NCBI RefSeq assembly: GCF_024345795.1
Contig: NZ_JAGQBU010000029.1
Location: 1 to 34,415, forward strand
DNA from: Synechococcus sp. J7-Johnson
Lineage (GTDB): Bacteria > Cyanobacteriota > Cyanobacteriia > PCC-6307 > Cyanobiaceae
Length of the DNA: 34,415 nucleotides
Direction: 5' to 3'
In this document: positions 11,092 through 18,827 of the stretch, in pieces
Layout of the letters: every line of letters begins with the position of its first letter
Numbering within the stretch: the stretch's first letter is position 1
Program-made: the position numbers and the translations under genes
Notes under the pieces: generated by a model
Database searches by the model: none
The model's input: the letters and a program-made list of their open reading frames with translations, nothing else
What the model was told of the DNA's origin: nothing

Positions 11092-11293
11092 CGAAGGGTT
11101 CCTGATCCACCAGATGCACGTAGGGACGCGCCAGCTCCGGGCGGTGGATCGCCAGGGCCCGGATCAGGTGCCAGTCCTGCAGTGCGGCGAAGGGGGTGGG
11201 GTAATCGTCGTCGTCCAGGCGCTGGGCCAGCTCGGCGATGGCCGCCTCATCGAAGGCGGCCAGTCGCTCAGGCGTGATCGGGGTTGCGGACAC
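11081..11293 (-). CDS. DUF2555 family small protein
   Basis: A 70-aa acidic protein from a GTG at 11293; a GTG at 11314 is also possible but adds residues unlike the family. The core RLDDDDYPTPFAALQDWHLIRALA and the ending PYVHLVDQEPFDEE match the cyanobacteria-specific DUF2555 family as I remember it. No function is known to me. It precedes coaBC with an 11-base overlap, the arrangement expected of a co-transcribed pair. Confidence 0.82.
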   Translation of the reverse strand: MSATPITPERLAAFDEAAIAELAQRLDDDDYPTPFAALQDWHLIRALAIHRPELARPYVHLVDQEPFDEE

Positions 11294-11330
11294 GGGGCCA
11301 ATGGGGCGGAGCACCGCTCAATTCCAGCGC

Positions 11331-11358
11331 ATCAGCCCCGCCACTGGGCAGGGCTGAT
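11331..11358. repeat. Long hairpin-forming inverted repeat upstream of tRNA-Ala
   Basis: ATCAGCCC at 11331-11338 pairs perfectly with GGGCTGAT at 11351-11358, and inside it GCC pairs with GGC around an ACTG loop, giving a nearly continuous 11-bp stem. There is no T run on either side, so it is not a standard terminator. It lies between the start of the DUF2555-coaBC operon and the tRNA gene and could be a regulator site or a transcript 5' structure. Confidence 0.55.
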
Positions 11359-11383
11359 AAATTTATGGAAGGGATAACCTCAA

Positions 11384-11456
11384 GGGGAATTAGCTCAGCT
11401 GGTAGAGCGCTGCGATCGCACCGCAGAGGTCAGGGGTTCGAGTCCCCTATTCTCCA
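11384..11456 (+). tRNA. tRNA-Ala (anticodon CGC)
   Basis: A full 73-base cloverleaf. The acceptor stem GGGGAAT/ATTCTCC has one G-T pair, the D arm is GCTC...GAGC, and the anticodon stem CTGCG/CGCAG encloses the loop ATCGCAC with CGC at positions 34-36. The T arm is AGGGG-TTCGAGT-CCCCT and the discriminator is A. The CCA tail is not encoded (the genome continues TATCC). It reads GCG alanine codons. The anticodon stem-loop happens to contain GCGATCGC, the HIP1 palindrome frequent in cyanobacteria. Confidence 0.97.
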
Positions 11457-11479
11457 TATCCTTACAACGAAGCCTGAAT

Positions 11480-11498
11480 GATCAACTCTGGGTTGATC
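11480..11498 (+). repeat. Hairpin just downstream of tRNA-Ala
   Basis: GATCAAC pairs perfectly with GTTGATC around a 5-base loop, 24 bases past the tRNA. It lacks a T tract but is well placed to shape or end the tRNA transcript. Its arms resemble the ArsR dyads further on, but the spacing is one base longer and no arsenic gene is near. Confidence 0.5.
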
Positions 11499-11635
11499 CT
11501 ATGCAGTCATCGGCCGACAAGCTTCACATTCAAACATCGCAACAAGCCAGTGACTACTGAACACACAGTAAGCGCATGTCATGGACATTCCAAGAAAAGA
11601 CCATAGGAACATAATCTGCTAACTCTCAAAAAGTT

Positions 11636-11657
11636 AACGTATATCTTCCGATACGTT
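11636..11657. repeat. Inverted repeat AACGTAT-N8-ATACGTT
   Basis: A perfect 7-bp inverted repeat around an 8-base spacer, extendable outward with a G-T and a T-A pair. It lies in the AT-richer stretch between tRNA-Ala and the PCP_red gene. It could be a protein-binding site or an RNA hairpin. Confidence 0.45.
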
Positions 11658-11903
11658 GAGCTCATAGATGATCCGCGAGAAGTCGGCAAGCAGACTCCCC
11701 ATGGGGTTTAACTTGCAAAGACGGTGTCAGCTTAGCCTCATCCCCAGAGAGAATGTCCAGCCTGCTGCCGTCTCTGCGAACTGAACTCCACCAACATCTT
11801 CTGAGATAACCGGCCAGGTTGGCAAATCCCTTCCAGGCCAACTTCAGCACAGGGCACTGATCGCAGATACCGTTCAACAGGTTGAATCTTTTCATCGAAC
11901 ACC

Positions 11904-12071
11904 ATGCCCATGGAGTGGACTCCCGAAGCTGAAGCCAGGCTCAAGGAGGTGCCGTTTTTCGTGCGCCCCGCCGTACGGCGACGGATCGAAAGCCTGGCCG
12001 CTGAGGCCTCCCTCACCAGCATCGACCTTGACTTCTACTGCGCCGCCAAGGCCCGTTTCGGCGAAAAATGA
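11904..12071 (+). CDS. PCP_red domain small protein
   Basis: A 55-aa protein from ATG 11904 (a second ATG at 11910 is possible). WTPEAEARLKEVPFFVRP, then RRRIESLA and IDLDFYCAAKARFG, matches the PCP_red domain found at the C-terminus of the B subunit of light-independent protochlorophyllide reductase and of chlorophyllide reductase. Here the domain stands alone, as it does in many cyanobacteria; its role is unknown but presumably linked to tetrapyrrole or photosynthetic assembly. GC content rises sharply at its start compared with the upstream stretch, which supports real coding. Confidence 0.82.
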   Translation: MPMEWTPEAEARLKEVPFFVRPAVRRRIESLAAEASLTSIDLDFYCAAKARFGEK

Positions 12072-12202
12072 AGGTCTGCTGAGCGCTTGAGCAAGGGGGT
12101 CCTGATCGACTCCGGCCCAGCCAGGGAGGCCTGTTTCCCCTGGTTGAAGCCCCCCTGACCGGCCGTAAGGTAAAAGAGAGGGCAATACAGGTTGCCCCAT
12201 CC

Positions 12203-12403
12203 ATGTCGCAGTCCAAGCGAGAGCAGGTGGTGAGTCACCTGCGCTACATCCGCCAGGAACTCCGGGAGATGCACCAGGGGGTGATGGAAGACGGTCTGCT
12301 GCCGGAGGCGGGCGAGGTGCGCGGCGTCATGGCCCAGATGGAGGCGCTGCTGGAGCTGCTGGAAGGCAAGGGGTCGCGCAAGAGCAAGGACAGCGAAAGC
12401 TGA
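12203..12403 (+). CDS. Small conserved hypothetical protein
   Basis: A 66-aa, highly charged, helical protein from ATG 12203. The pattern VVSHLRYIRQELREMHQGV followed by AQMEALLELLEGK suggests two amphipathic helices, perhaps a coiled coil. I do not recognise a named family. Start-codon context, length and GC bias toward third codon positions are compatible with a real gene. Neighbours are a PCP_red protein upstream and Ycf20 downstream, both photosynthesis-associated. Confidence 0.65.
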   Translation: MSQSKREQVVSHLRYIRQELREMHQGVMEDGLLPEAGEVRGVMAQMEALLELLEGKGSRKSKDSES

Positions 12404-12444
12404 GCTCTGGCGCAGGACTGGCAGGACGGACTGAAAGGGTGTAG

Positions 12445-12460
12445 ACCTGCGGCGGCAGGT
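12445..12460. repeat. Short GC-rich hairpin
   Basis: ACCTGC-GGCG-GCAGGT forms a 6-bp stem with a tetraloop, 41 bases past the 66-aa gene and before ycf20. No T run follows. It is a possible weak terminator or a chance palindrome. Confidence 0.3.
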
Positions 12461-12527
12461 GGCTGGGCCGGGTGATGGGGATCTCCAGCCAACGCACCTG
12501 CCCATTCTTCCCGTCCAAGGCCCAGCG

Positions 12528-12866
12528 TTGATACGCCCCCAGCAGACCCGGTTGCATCGTCAGGTGGCTCTGCAGGGTGAGCGCCTGCGCCACTGGGCGG
12601 AGAATCCCTGGCGGCGGCTCTCCCTGGTGCTGATCACCGGATTTGGAGCCTTCTTCTTCGGCGGGGCAGTGGGAATGCTCACCGGAGCCCTGGCCTATCT
12701 GGATCCGCTGGCGGCCCTGATCTGCGTGGTGCCGATCGAGCTCTCGATCCGCTGCCGGCGCTGGCTGCTGCAGCGCCCCCAGGACCGCCTGACCCTGCAG
12801 TTGCTGGACGCCGGGCGCATTGGCCTGCTCTATGGACTGCTGCAGGAGGGCTTCAAGCTTCTCTGA
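12528..12866 (+). CDS. ycf20: Ycf20 family protein (DUF565)
   Basis: A small membrane protein of the Ycf20/DUF565 family, found in cyanobacteria and plastids and linked in algae and plants to non-photochemical quenching. [21 protein letters not shown] leads into the first membrane segment. A second hydrophobic stretch ([17 protein letters not shown]) follows, and the end [21 protein letters not shown] is typical. A TTG at 12528 gives 113 aa with an AAGG ribosome-site match just upstream; a GTG at 12459 would add 23 residues without family likeness. The last 14 bases overlap convergent pyrB. Confidence 0.85.
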   Translation: MIRPQQTRLHRQVALQGERLRHWAENPWRRLSLVLITGFGAFFFGGAVGMLTGALAYLDPLAALICVVPIELSIRCRRWLLQRPQDRLTLQLLDAGRIGLLYGLLQEGFKLL

Positions 12867-13902
12867 GCTCATCGCCGCGGGCGGCCAGCAGATACAGCAG
12901 GGCCATGCGCATCGGAATGCCGTTACGCACCTGCTCCGCCACCAGGCAGCGGTCGGGGTCATCCAGCAGGTCGCCGCTCATCTCCACGCCCCGGTTGACG
13001 GGACCTGGATGCAGCACCGGCACCGCGGACCCGCACAGCTCCAGTCGCTCCAGGCTGAGGCCGAAACGGCGGTGGTAACTCTCCAGGCTGGTGAGCAGGT
13101 GCTGGTGCATCCGCTCCCGCTGCAGCCGCAAGGTCATCACGGCATCGGCGCCGTGCAGGGCCTGCTCCAGCTGGCGCTCGATCCGGATCGAGCCACGGTT
13201 TGCCACCGGATCCCTGGCCTGACCAGGGGGTGGTGCCGCCACGAACTGGACGAAGGCATCGGGCAGCAGCGTGGCAGGGGCGCAGAGCACCACATGGGCA
13301 CCGCAGGCGGTGAGTGCCCAGAGGTTGGAGCGCGCCACCCGCGAATGGAGCACATCGCCCACGATCACGATGGTCCGGTCGCGGAGCGCCGCCGGGGTCG
13401 GCTGCTCCGGGGCGAAATGACGGGCGAGGGTGAACAGATCGAGCAGCCCCTGGCTCGGGTGGCTGTGGAGTCCATCTCCACCGTTGAGCACCGCCACCGG
13501 CCGGCCGCCGCCCCGTCGTTCACGTTCGCGGTCGAGGTCGCGGGCCAGCGCCGCCGGAACACCGGCGCAGCGATGGCGCACCACCAGCACATCGGCGCCC
13601 ATGGCCACGTAGGTGAGGGCGGTATCGAGCAGGCTCTCCCCCTTGCTGAGGGAGCTCGAAGAGGGGGAGAAGCTCTGGACATCGGCCGAGAGGCGCCGAG
13701 CCGCCAGCTCGAAGCTGCTGCGGGTGCGGGTGCTGGGCTCGAAGAACAGGCTGGTCACCTGCCGGCCCTGCAGGGCCGGCAGCTTGCGGGAGCCGCTGAC
13801 GGGCATCACCCTGAAGCGCTGGGCCAGCTCCAGCACGGTGGCGAAATCCTCGAGGCTGAAGGCCGCCAGATCGATCAGGTGCCGGTGCGACCAGCCGCTC
13901 AC
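12853..13902 (-). CDS. pyrB: Aspartate carbamoyltransferase catalytic chain
   Basis: A 349-aa enzyme joining carbamoyl phosphate and aspartate in pyrimidine synthesis. Carbamoyl-phosphate-binding [13 protein letters not shown] is intact. [10 protein letters not shown] replaces the usual HPTQ with HPSQ, a conservative change, and [12 protein letters not shown] and [13 protein letters not shown] are present. The GTG start at 13902 overlaps the stop of the upstream DNA glycosylase gene (GTGA). The open frame continues upstream, but that part lies over the glycosylase gene and has no family likeness. No regulatory PyrI gene is adjacent. Confidence 0.94.
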   Translation of the reverse strand: MSGWSHRHLIDLAAFSLEDFATVLELAQRFRVMPVSGSRKLPALQGRQVTSLFFEPSTRTRSSFELAARRLSADVQSFSPSSSSLSKGESLLDTALTYVAMGADVLVVRHRCAGVPAALARDLDRERERRGGGRPVAVLNGGDGLHSHPSQGLLDLFTLARHFAPEQPTPAALRDRTIVIVGDVLHSRVARSNLWALTACGAHVVLCAPATLLPDAFVQFVAAPPPGQARDPVANRGSIRIERQLEQALHGADAVMTLRLQRERMHQHLLTSLESYHRRFGLSLERLELCGSAVPVLHPGPVNRGVEMSGDLLDDPDRCLVAEQVRNGIPMRMALLYLLAARGDELREA

Positions 13903-14702
13903 GGCTCCATCCCCGACCCAGCAGCCGCCACGGGCAACACCGCCTCTGGCTTCAGGGCCACGGAATGCGCCGGGGTGCGGTCGCCCCGGGCCCGGCGACT
14001 GACGCTGCGGCTGGCCTTGAGGTACCAGCGCCAGGGCAGCTCCACCCCCCTGGTGATGCCAATGCGGGTGGTGGTGAGCAGCGGGTCCTGACCCTGCAGC
14101 TGCTGCTGCCGCCACCAGGCCAGCAGAGCCGGGGGCCTCGGCGCCAGCCACACTCCGCCGGCGGAATCCACCGGCTGGCCGTCGTGGCGGCGATCCAGGC
14201 CGAAGCGACGCGCCAGCAGGGCGGGGCCAGCGGCGGTGCGTTCTGGCTCACCCGCCAGGGCCACGGCCCTGAGCAGGACACCGTTGGCCCAGCCTTCACG
14301 GTCGGTGACCACATTCACGCAGTGATGGATGCCATGACTGACGTAAACGTAGAAGCGCCCCGGCGGGCCGAACAGGGTGTCGTTGGAGGGAGAGCGACGC
14401 CTGTGACCGTGGCAGGCGGGCTCGCTCTGGCAGTAGGCCTCGGTTTCCACCACCAGGCCCCGGAGGCAGCGCCCATCCTCGAAGCGGCGCAGCAACAGGC
14501 AGCCGACCAGATCCGGACCCACCTGATCGGCGCCGCGCGCAAAGAAGGCGGGCGTCAGGAGATCGACACCCCCGCTGCCAGGAGCGGCCCCGGGAGCGGA
14601 TGCCGCCAGACTGGAGAACGCCACCTCCTGCGGGGGTTGGTCTCTGCCTGTCTTTCGCGACCGTTTCGTGTCCAACGCTCTCTCCAGCTTCAATCTCGGC
14701 AC
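13899..14702 (-). CDS. 3-methyladenine DNA glycosylase (AAG/MPG family)
   Basis: A base-excision repair enzyme that removes alkylated purines. Seen are the family's [10 protein letters not shown], catalytic Glu in VVETEAY, the ACHGH stretch, [17 protein letters not shown], and the late TTRIGITRG. The C-terminus after the [11 protein letters not shown] region is short and variable. The start is uncertain. GTG at 14702 gives 267 aa with a basic, unconserved first 45 residues and overlaps the divergent small gene by 35 bases; an inner start nearer the [14 protein letters not shown] region is plausible. It is coupled to pyrB by a 4-base overlap. Confidence 0.9.
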   Translation of the reverse strand: MPRLKLERALDTKRSRKTGRDQPPQEVAFSSLAASAPGAAPGSGGVDLLTPAFFARGADQVGPDLVGCLLLRRFEDGRCLRGLVVETEAYCQSEPACHGHRRRSPSNDTLFGPPGRFYVYVSHGIHHCVNVVTDREGWANGVLLRAVALAGEPERTAAGPALLARRFGLDRRHDGQPVDSAGGVWLAPRPPALLAWWRQQQLQGQDPLLTTTRIGITRGVELPWRWYLKASRSVSRRARGDRTPAHSVALKPEAVLPVAAAGSGMEP

Positions 14703-14811
14703 CGTGCTGCTGGCCGGCAGCGGTCTGTTCTGCCTGGCGACCCTCTACTTCGGCACCCGGGGTGGTTACTACGACAGCGACGACTACGACGGCAACGGCA
14801 CCGCCCACTGA
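14668..14811 (+). CDS. One-helix small membrane protein, possibly photosystem-related
   Basis: A 47-aa protein from a GTG. Residues 10-28 form one hydrophobic helix ([19 protein letters not shown]), followed by the acidic tail [16 protein letters not shown]. The tail pattern is one I associate with a conserved family of cyanobacterial thylakoid-type small proteins, possibly Psb35, but I cannot confirm that name from sequence alone. It is too short for usual gene callers. Its first 35 bases overlap the annotated 5' end of the divergent glycosylase gene. Confidence 0.7.
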   Translation: MSNALSSFNLGTVLLAGSGLFCLATLYFGTRGGYYDSDDYDGNGTAH

Positions 14812-14842
14812 ACTTGCGGCGCTGGGGCGGCGGGCACAGCGC

Positions 14843-15142
14843 TCAGCCCTGGCGGTGCAGCTGCTCCGATTCAGGGCAGTCTTCGGAGGTTTCGAGATCC
14901 TCTGCCCTGGCACTGCGGCTGAAGTGGGCCAGGCGGGTACTCACCGCTCCGATCGAATCGAGGCGAACGCTCTCCTCCCAGCTGTGCAGTTCGTCGTCTT
15001 CCTCTTCGTCGTAACGCAGGGTGACCAGGTCGCCGGCGATCTCCACCACCAGAGCCTGCTCGATCCAGCGCTGCTGATCGCGCAGGAACACCCAGACCGG
15101 TCGCTTCTCGCTGCAGAACTGATCCAGCTTCCGGTGCAGCAT
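14843..15142 (-). CDS. DUF6679 family protein
   Basis: A 99-aa acidic protein from ATG 15142, starting MLHRKLDQFC. The stretch VWVFLRDQQRWIEQALVV, then GDLVTLRYDEEEDDELHSWEE and LDSIGAVSTRLA, fits the cyanobacterial family I know as DUF6679. The fold looks like a small beta barrel. The function is not known. The frame stays open far upstream to 15556, but that part is the shadow of the creatininase-family gene on the other strand. Confidence 0.8.
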   Translation of the reverse strand: MLHRKLDQFCSEKRPVWVFLRDQQRWIEQALVVEIAGDLVTLRYDEEEDDELHSWEESVRLDSIGAVSTRLAHFSRSARAEDLETSEDCPESEQLHRQG

Positions 15143-15251
15143 CCTGAGCTCCGACTCCAGCGGGCCGAGTGCGGATCGGGGCCCGGATCCACCTGATCCT
15201 AGGGATACTTCAGAGGATCCCTCGTTTCGGCCCCGTGGCCGAGCTGCCCCG

Positions 15252-16070
15252 GTGACGATCTCCTCGCCCCAGACCACCGCGCCGGCCGGCAGCCCCCTGC
15301 CCGGCCCCGCCACAAGCGTGGAGGCGATCCGGCTGCAGCTGCGCAGCTGGCCGGAGGTGGAGGAGTACCTGAGGGGCTGCAAGGGGGTGATCGTGCCCCT
15401 GGGCTCCACCGAACAGCACGGCCCCACCGGCGCCATCGGCACCGATGCCCTCACCGCCGAAGCGGTGGCCCTGGAGGTGGGTCGCCGCACCGGTGTGCTG
15501 GTCACGCCTGCCCAGGCCTTCGGCATGGCCGAACACCACCTGGGCTTCGCGGGCACGATCAGCCTTCAGCCCTCCACTCTGCTGGCAGTGATCCACGACG
15601 TGGTGCTGTCGCTTGCCCGCCATGGCTTCGAGCGGATCTTCGTGATCAACGGCCATGGCGGCAACATCGCCACCACCCGGGCCGCCTTTGCCGAGGCCTA
15701 CGCCAGTGCCGCCAGCCGGGGGCTGGCGGGGGCCCCTGGGCTGCGCTGCCAACTGGCCAACTGGTTCATGGCTGGTCCCGTGATGCGAGAGGCCCGCGAG
15801 CGCTACGGCAACCGCGAAGGGCACCACGCCACCCCAAGCGAAATCGCCCTCACCATGCACCTGGAGCCGAGCCTGGTGGCGAAGCAGCGGCCCCTGCCGG
15901 AGCCGGCGCCCGCCGGGCCGATCCACGGGCCCGAGGATTTCCGCCGACGCCACCCCGACGGTCGGATGGGCTCCGACCCCTACCTCGCCAGCGCCGACGA
16001 TGGCAAACGCTTCCTTGAACTGGCCGCCGAGGCCCTCAGCAAGGATCTGGAGACTTTTCTGAGCGAGTGA
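15252..16070 (+). CDS. Creatininase family amidohydrolase
   Basis: A 272-aa metal-dependent hydrolase from a GTG. The expected metal and active-site residues are present: Glu and His in PLGSTEQHGP, Asp in GTDALTAE, His in VINGHGGN, and Glu in GHHATPSE. The family includes creatininase, mycofactocin MftE and riboflavin/F420-pathway hydrolases; cyanobacterial members are usually orphan genes of unknown substrate. The first 25 residues are Pro/Ala-rich and not conserved. It lies 73 bases ahead of gatC on the same strand. Confidence 0.88.
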   Translation: MTISSPQTTAPAGSPLPGPATSVEAIRLQLRSWPEVEEYLRGCKGVIVPLGSTEQHGPTGAIGTDALTAEAVALEVGRRTGVLVTPAQAFGMAEHHLGFAGTISLQPSTLLAVIHDVVLSLARHGFERIFVINGHGGNIATTRAAFAEAYASAASRGLAGAPGLRCQLANWFMAGPVMREARERYGNREGHHATPSEIALTMHLEPSLVAKQRPLPEPAPAGPIHGPEDFRRRHPDGRMGSDPYLASADDGKRFLELAAEALSKDLETFLSE

Positions 16071-16143
16071 ACGGGACATGTCCGGGACGTGCCCGGGCTG
16101 CTCCAGTTAGGTTCAGGCCAGCTGATCCAGCTTCACCGCAACG

Positions 16144-16437
16144 ATGGCCCAGATTTCTTCAGACGACGTACGCAAGGTGGCCCAGCTGGCGCGCCTGGAG
16201 CTGCCCGAGGCCAAGATCGCGACCTACACCAGCCAGCTGGAACGCATCCTCGAGTATGTGGCGCACCTGGAGCAGGTGGATACGGTGGGAGTTCCTCCCA
16301 CCACCCGGGCGGTGGAAGTGGTCAACGTGACCCGCGACGACGAGGTGGAAGAAACACCCGTGCGAGAGGAGTTGATTGAGCTGGCACCCCAGCGGGAGGG
16401 CGACTTCTTCAGGGTTCCTCAGATCCTGGCGAGCTGA
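16144..16437 (+). CDS. gatC: Aspartyl/glutamyl-tRNA amidotransferase subunit C
   Basis: A 97-aa subunit of the GatCAB complex that converts Glu-tRNA(Gln), and in some species Asp-tRNA(Asn), to the amidated form. The N-terminal helix [17 protein letters not shown], the middle [22 protein letters not shown], and the ending [10 protein letters not shown] are characteristic. The gene is separate from gatA and gatB, as is common in cyanobacteria. Starts at ATG 16144. Confidence 0.96.
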   Translation: MAQISSDDVRKVAQLARLELPEAKIATYTSQLERILEYVAHLEQVDTVGVPPTTRAVEVVNVTRDDEVEETPVREELIELAPQREGDFFRVPQILAS

Positions 16438-16492
16438 GCTGACTGGGATGACTTGGGCTGACTGGGGTTGACCTGACCTGATCTGATCTGAT
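16436..16492. repeat. Degenerate short tandem repeats between gatC and crtR
   Basis: Imperfect repeats of CTGACTGGG-like units pass into GACCT and three copies of the pentamer GATCT/GATCG. The stretch fills most of the gap between the two convergent genes and shows no terminator hairpin. Confidence 0.6.
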
Positions 16493-16496
16493 CGCC

Positions 16497-17537
16497 TCAG
16501 CCGGCCGAGGAGCGGGGCACCGGCGAGACGGCCGTTCGGTGCAGCAGCGAGAGCAGGTGGCGGCGGGAGCGGGCTGTGGGCATCAACGCCGCGATCGGGC
16601 GCAGGCGGCTGCGCCGGCGCTTGTGGCTGCGGATGCCCAGGAAAATGTCATAGAGAAAGTTGATGCCGTCGTGGGGAGTTTCGAAGAACCCCAGGCGCTG
16701 GGGTGATCCCTTGGCGTCGAGAAGTGGCTTGGTGGCCCTGTAAGCAGGCTGATACTCGAACCAGGGAATCGAGGGCCAGAGGTGATGCACGAGATGATAG
16801 TTCTGCCCCATGATCAACCAGTTCATCACCCGACTGGGGTAGATCCTGGCGTTATGCCAGCGGTTGCGTGACTTGAAGGGGCGGTGGGGCAGGTAGTCGA
16901 AGAAGAGGCCGAGAGTGACGCCGACCATCAACGCCGGGGCGAACCAACAATTGAAGATGAACGACTGAAAGTTGAATTTGAAGGCAGCCAGCACTATCGA
17001 GATGAAAATGGCACGGGCCAGGCCCCATTCCAGTAACTCCCACTTGCGCCAGAGACGGTGGCGGAAGAAAAAGACTTCGTGATAGAAGAAGCGTGGTGCA
17101 ATCAGCCAGAGCGGTCCGAAGGTGGAGACGATGTGGTCGGGATCGCGCTTCGGATCATTGACGTGGGCGTGATGCTGCAGATGCACCCGGGTGAACACCG
17201 GGAAGCTGAAGCCCAGCAGCAGCGCGGCCCCGTGGCCCATGACCGCATTCCAGAAGCGGCTGGGGTGGGCGGCGTTGTGGCAGGCGTCGTGGATCACGGT
17301 GCCCTCCAGGTGCAGGGCCAGGAATCCCAGAGCCAGCAGCAGCGGCAGCGGCCACTGGGGCACGAACCAGCCCCAGATGGTGAGCCCCGCCAGAGCGAAG
17401 CCTCCGAGGAAGAGCGCCACGGTGGGATTCCAGGCCGAAGGGGGATCGAGGAATTCCTTCGGCACCGACCGAAGCGTGGCGCCTGAAGGCAAGGCTTCTG
17501 TGGCAGGTTCGGGCGACAGGGCCAACATTCGGGTCAT
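16497..17537 (-). CDS. crtR: Beta-carotene hydroxylase CrtR-type (fatty acid desaturase fold)
   Basis: A 346-aa membrane di-iron enzyme that hydroxylates beta-carotene toward zeaxanthin. The three histidine boxes are clear: HDACHNAAH (residues 83-91), HLQHHAH (119-125) and HLVHHLWPS (about 248-256), with DYLPHRPF between the second and third. Hydrophobic segments lie around 40-60, 64-76, 100-115 and 160-215. The C-terminal 45 residues are very basic (SHKRRRSRLR) and probably cytoplasmic. A second in-frame ATG three codons in is an alternative start. CrtR shares this fold with true desaturases, but the box spacing fits CrtR. Confidence 0.9.
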   Translation of the reverse strand: MTRMLALSPEPATEALPSGATLRSVPKEFLDPPSAWNPTVALFLGGFALAGLTIWGWFVPQWPLPLLLALGFLALHLEGTVIHDACHNAAHPSRFWNAVMGHGAALLLGFSFPVFTRVHLQHHAHVNDPKRDPDHIVSTFGPLWLIAPRFFYHEVFFFRHRLWRKWELLEWGLARAIFISIVLAAFKFNFQSFIFNCWFAPALMVGVTLGLFFDYLPHRPFKSRNRWHNARIYPSRVMNWLIMGQNYHLVHHLWPSIPWFEYQPAYRATKPLLDAKGSPQRLGFFETPHDGINFLYDIFLGIRSHKRRRSRLRPIAALMPTARSRRHLLSLLHRTAVSPVPRSSAG

Positions 17538-17573
17538 CGCCGCAGACCACGCCTCTACAAACGGGTCCCCACC

Positions 17574-18827
17574 TTACGGGCACAAGCCAGGCTGCCGCAG
17601 CGGCGCCGGCAGACGCAGGCTGCTCAGGCACGACAACCCCACCAGCAGGCACGAGGCCCACAGGCAGGCCTGCAGGCCGCCCACCAGAAACAAAGCACCG
17701 GAGAGCAGGGTGCCCACCAGGCGACCCGCTGCATTGGCCATGTAATAGAAGCCCACGTTGAGGCTCACCGATTCGGCGTCGGTGTAGGCCAGCACCATGT
17801 AGCTGTGGATCGAGGAATTCATCGCGAACACCACGCCGAAGGCGGCCAGCCCCACCACGATCGCCACCCCCGGCTGGGCCGCCTCCCGCCAAAGGGCCAC
17901 GGCGATCAGGGCCGGGATGGCCGTGAGCACGGCGCTCCAGAACTGCACAGCGGACACGCCCGGCGGAGCGCTCTGCCCCCAGCTGCGACGCAGGGCCGGC
18001 GCGGAGCCCTGCACGATCCCGTAGCCGATCACCCAGAGGCCCATGAAGCCGCCCGCCTCCCAGTAGCGCCAACCGAGGGTGGTCTGCAGAAACACCGGCA
18101 GGGCCACCACGAACCAGACATCTCTGGCGCCGAACAGGAAGAAGCGGGCCGTTGAGAGCACATTGATGCCCTTCGATTTGGAGAACAGGGCTGTGAAGGC
18201 CGGTTTCTCCTTCATGCGGCCGATCTCACCAGGCAGCACCAGGGTGACCAGGAAAGCCAGGAACAGCCCGGCGGCCATCGCCGCAACGGCGGCATTGAAG
18301 CCGATCGTGGCGAGCAGCACCCCACCCAGGAAAAAGCCCACCCCCTTGAGGGCGTTCTTGGAGCCGGTGAGGATCGCCACCCACTTGAACAGCTGGGCTT
18401 CGCCTCGGTTGGGATCGCCTGGGGTTTCCGGCACCACGGTCTTGATGGCGCTCTTGGCGCTCATCTTGTTGAGGTCCTTGGCGATGCCGCTGATCGCCTG
18501 GGCCAGCATTACGTAGGCCACGCTCCACCAGCGGGGCCAGCCTTCGGCGACGGGAATCAGCATCAGCAGGGCACCCACCTGCAGCAACGTGCCCGCCCAG
18601 AGCGTGAGCCGCAGCCCGAAGCGGGCCCCCAGCCAGCCGCCGTAGAGGTTAGTGAGAATGCCGAAGAATTCGTAGAACAGAAACAGAAAGGCGATCTCCA
18701 GGGTGGTGTAACCCAGCTGGTGGAAATGGAACACCACGAGCATGCGCAGCGCCCCATCGGTGAGGGTGAAGGCCCAGTAATTGGCCGTCACGATCGCGTA
18801 TTGCTGCAGCCCGGTGAGCTGTTTCAT
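17574..18827 (-). CDS. arsJ: ArsJ organoarsenical (1-arseno-3-phosphoglycerate) exporter
   Basis: A 417-aa major-facilitator protein with about 12 hydrophobic segments. It starts [20 protein letters not shown] with [10 protein letters not shown], and has [14 protein letters not shown] and [13 protein letters not shown], a pattern characteristic of ArsJ. ArsJ exports 1-arseno-3-phosphoglycerate, made when a GAPDH uses arsenate in place of phosphate. The partner GAPDH gene is immediately upstream with a 4-base overlap. The operator-like dyad ahead of that gene suggests control by ArsR. Confidence 0.93.
   Translation of the reverse strand: MKQLTGLQQYAIVTANYWAFTLTDGALRMLVVFHFHQLGYTTLEIAFLFLFYEFFGILTNLYGGWLGARFGLRLTLWAGTLLQVGALLMLIPVAEGWPRWWSVAYVMLAQAISGIAKDLNKMSAKSAIKTVVPETPGDPNRGEAQLFKWVAILTGSKNALKGVGFFLGGVLLATIGFNAAVAAMAAGLFLAFLVTLVLPGEIGRMKEKPAFTALFSKSKGINVLSTARFFLFGARDVWFVVALPVFLQTTLGWRYWEAGGFMGLWVIGYGIVQGSAPALRRSWGQSAPPGVSAVQFWSAVLTAIPALIAVALWREAAQPGVAIVVGLAAFGVVFAMNSSIHSYMVLAYTDAESVSLNVGFYYMANAAGRLVGTLLSGALFLVGGLQACLWASCLLVGLSCLSSLRLPAPLRQPGLCP

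Larger units (their letters stand above)
11457..11903. other. Gene-poor, AT-richer intergenic stretch
   Basis: About 450 bases with no convincing protein gene and visibly lower GC than the surroundings, especially 11500-11660. Two hairpins are present (listed separately). The minus-strand reading frames here (up to 77-94 codons) lack recognisable domains. They could be remnants of a decayed gene or simply chance. A non-coding RNA is possible but cannot be shown. Confidence 0.6.

Noticed and set aside
9889-11277. A 462-codon plus-strand frame opposite coaBC
   Set aside because: Antisense shadow of coaBC. Low-complexity His, Gly and Pro composition typical of reversed GC-rich coding DNA.
11480-11498. 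A further ATCAA...TTGAT dyad after tRNA-Ala as an ArsR site
   Set aside because: The half-sites match but the spacing is 7 bases rather than 6, and the nearest genes are a tRNA and a photosynthesis-linked small protein. A transcript-end hairpin is more likely.
11662-12022. Minus-strand proteins of 77 and 94 residues after tRNA-Ala
   Set aside because: No family recognised, composition poor, and the second runs antisense through the PCP_red gene.
13903-14151. An 83-residue N-terminal extension of PyrB
   Set aside because: The extension overlaps the DNA glycosylase gene, is Gly/Pro/His-rich, and lacks likeness to aspartate carbamoyltransferase. The GTG at 13902 gives a normal length.
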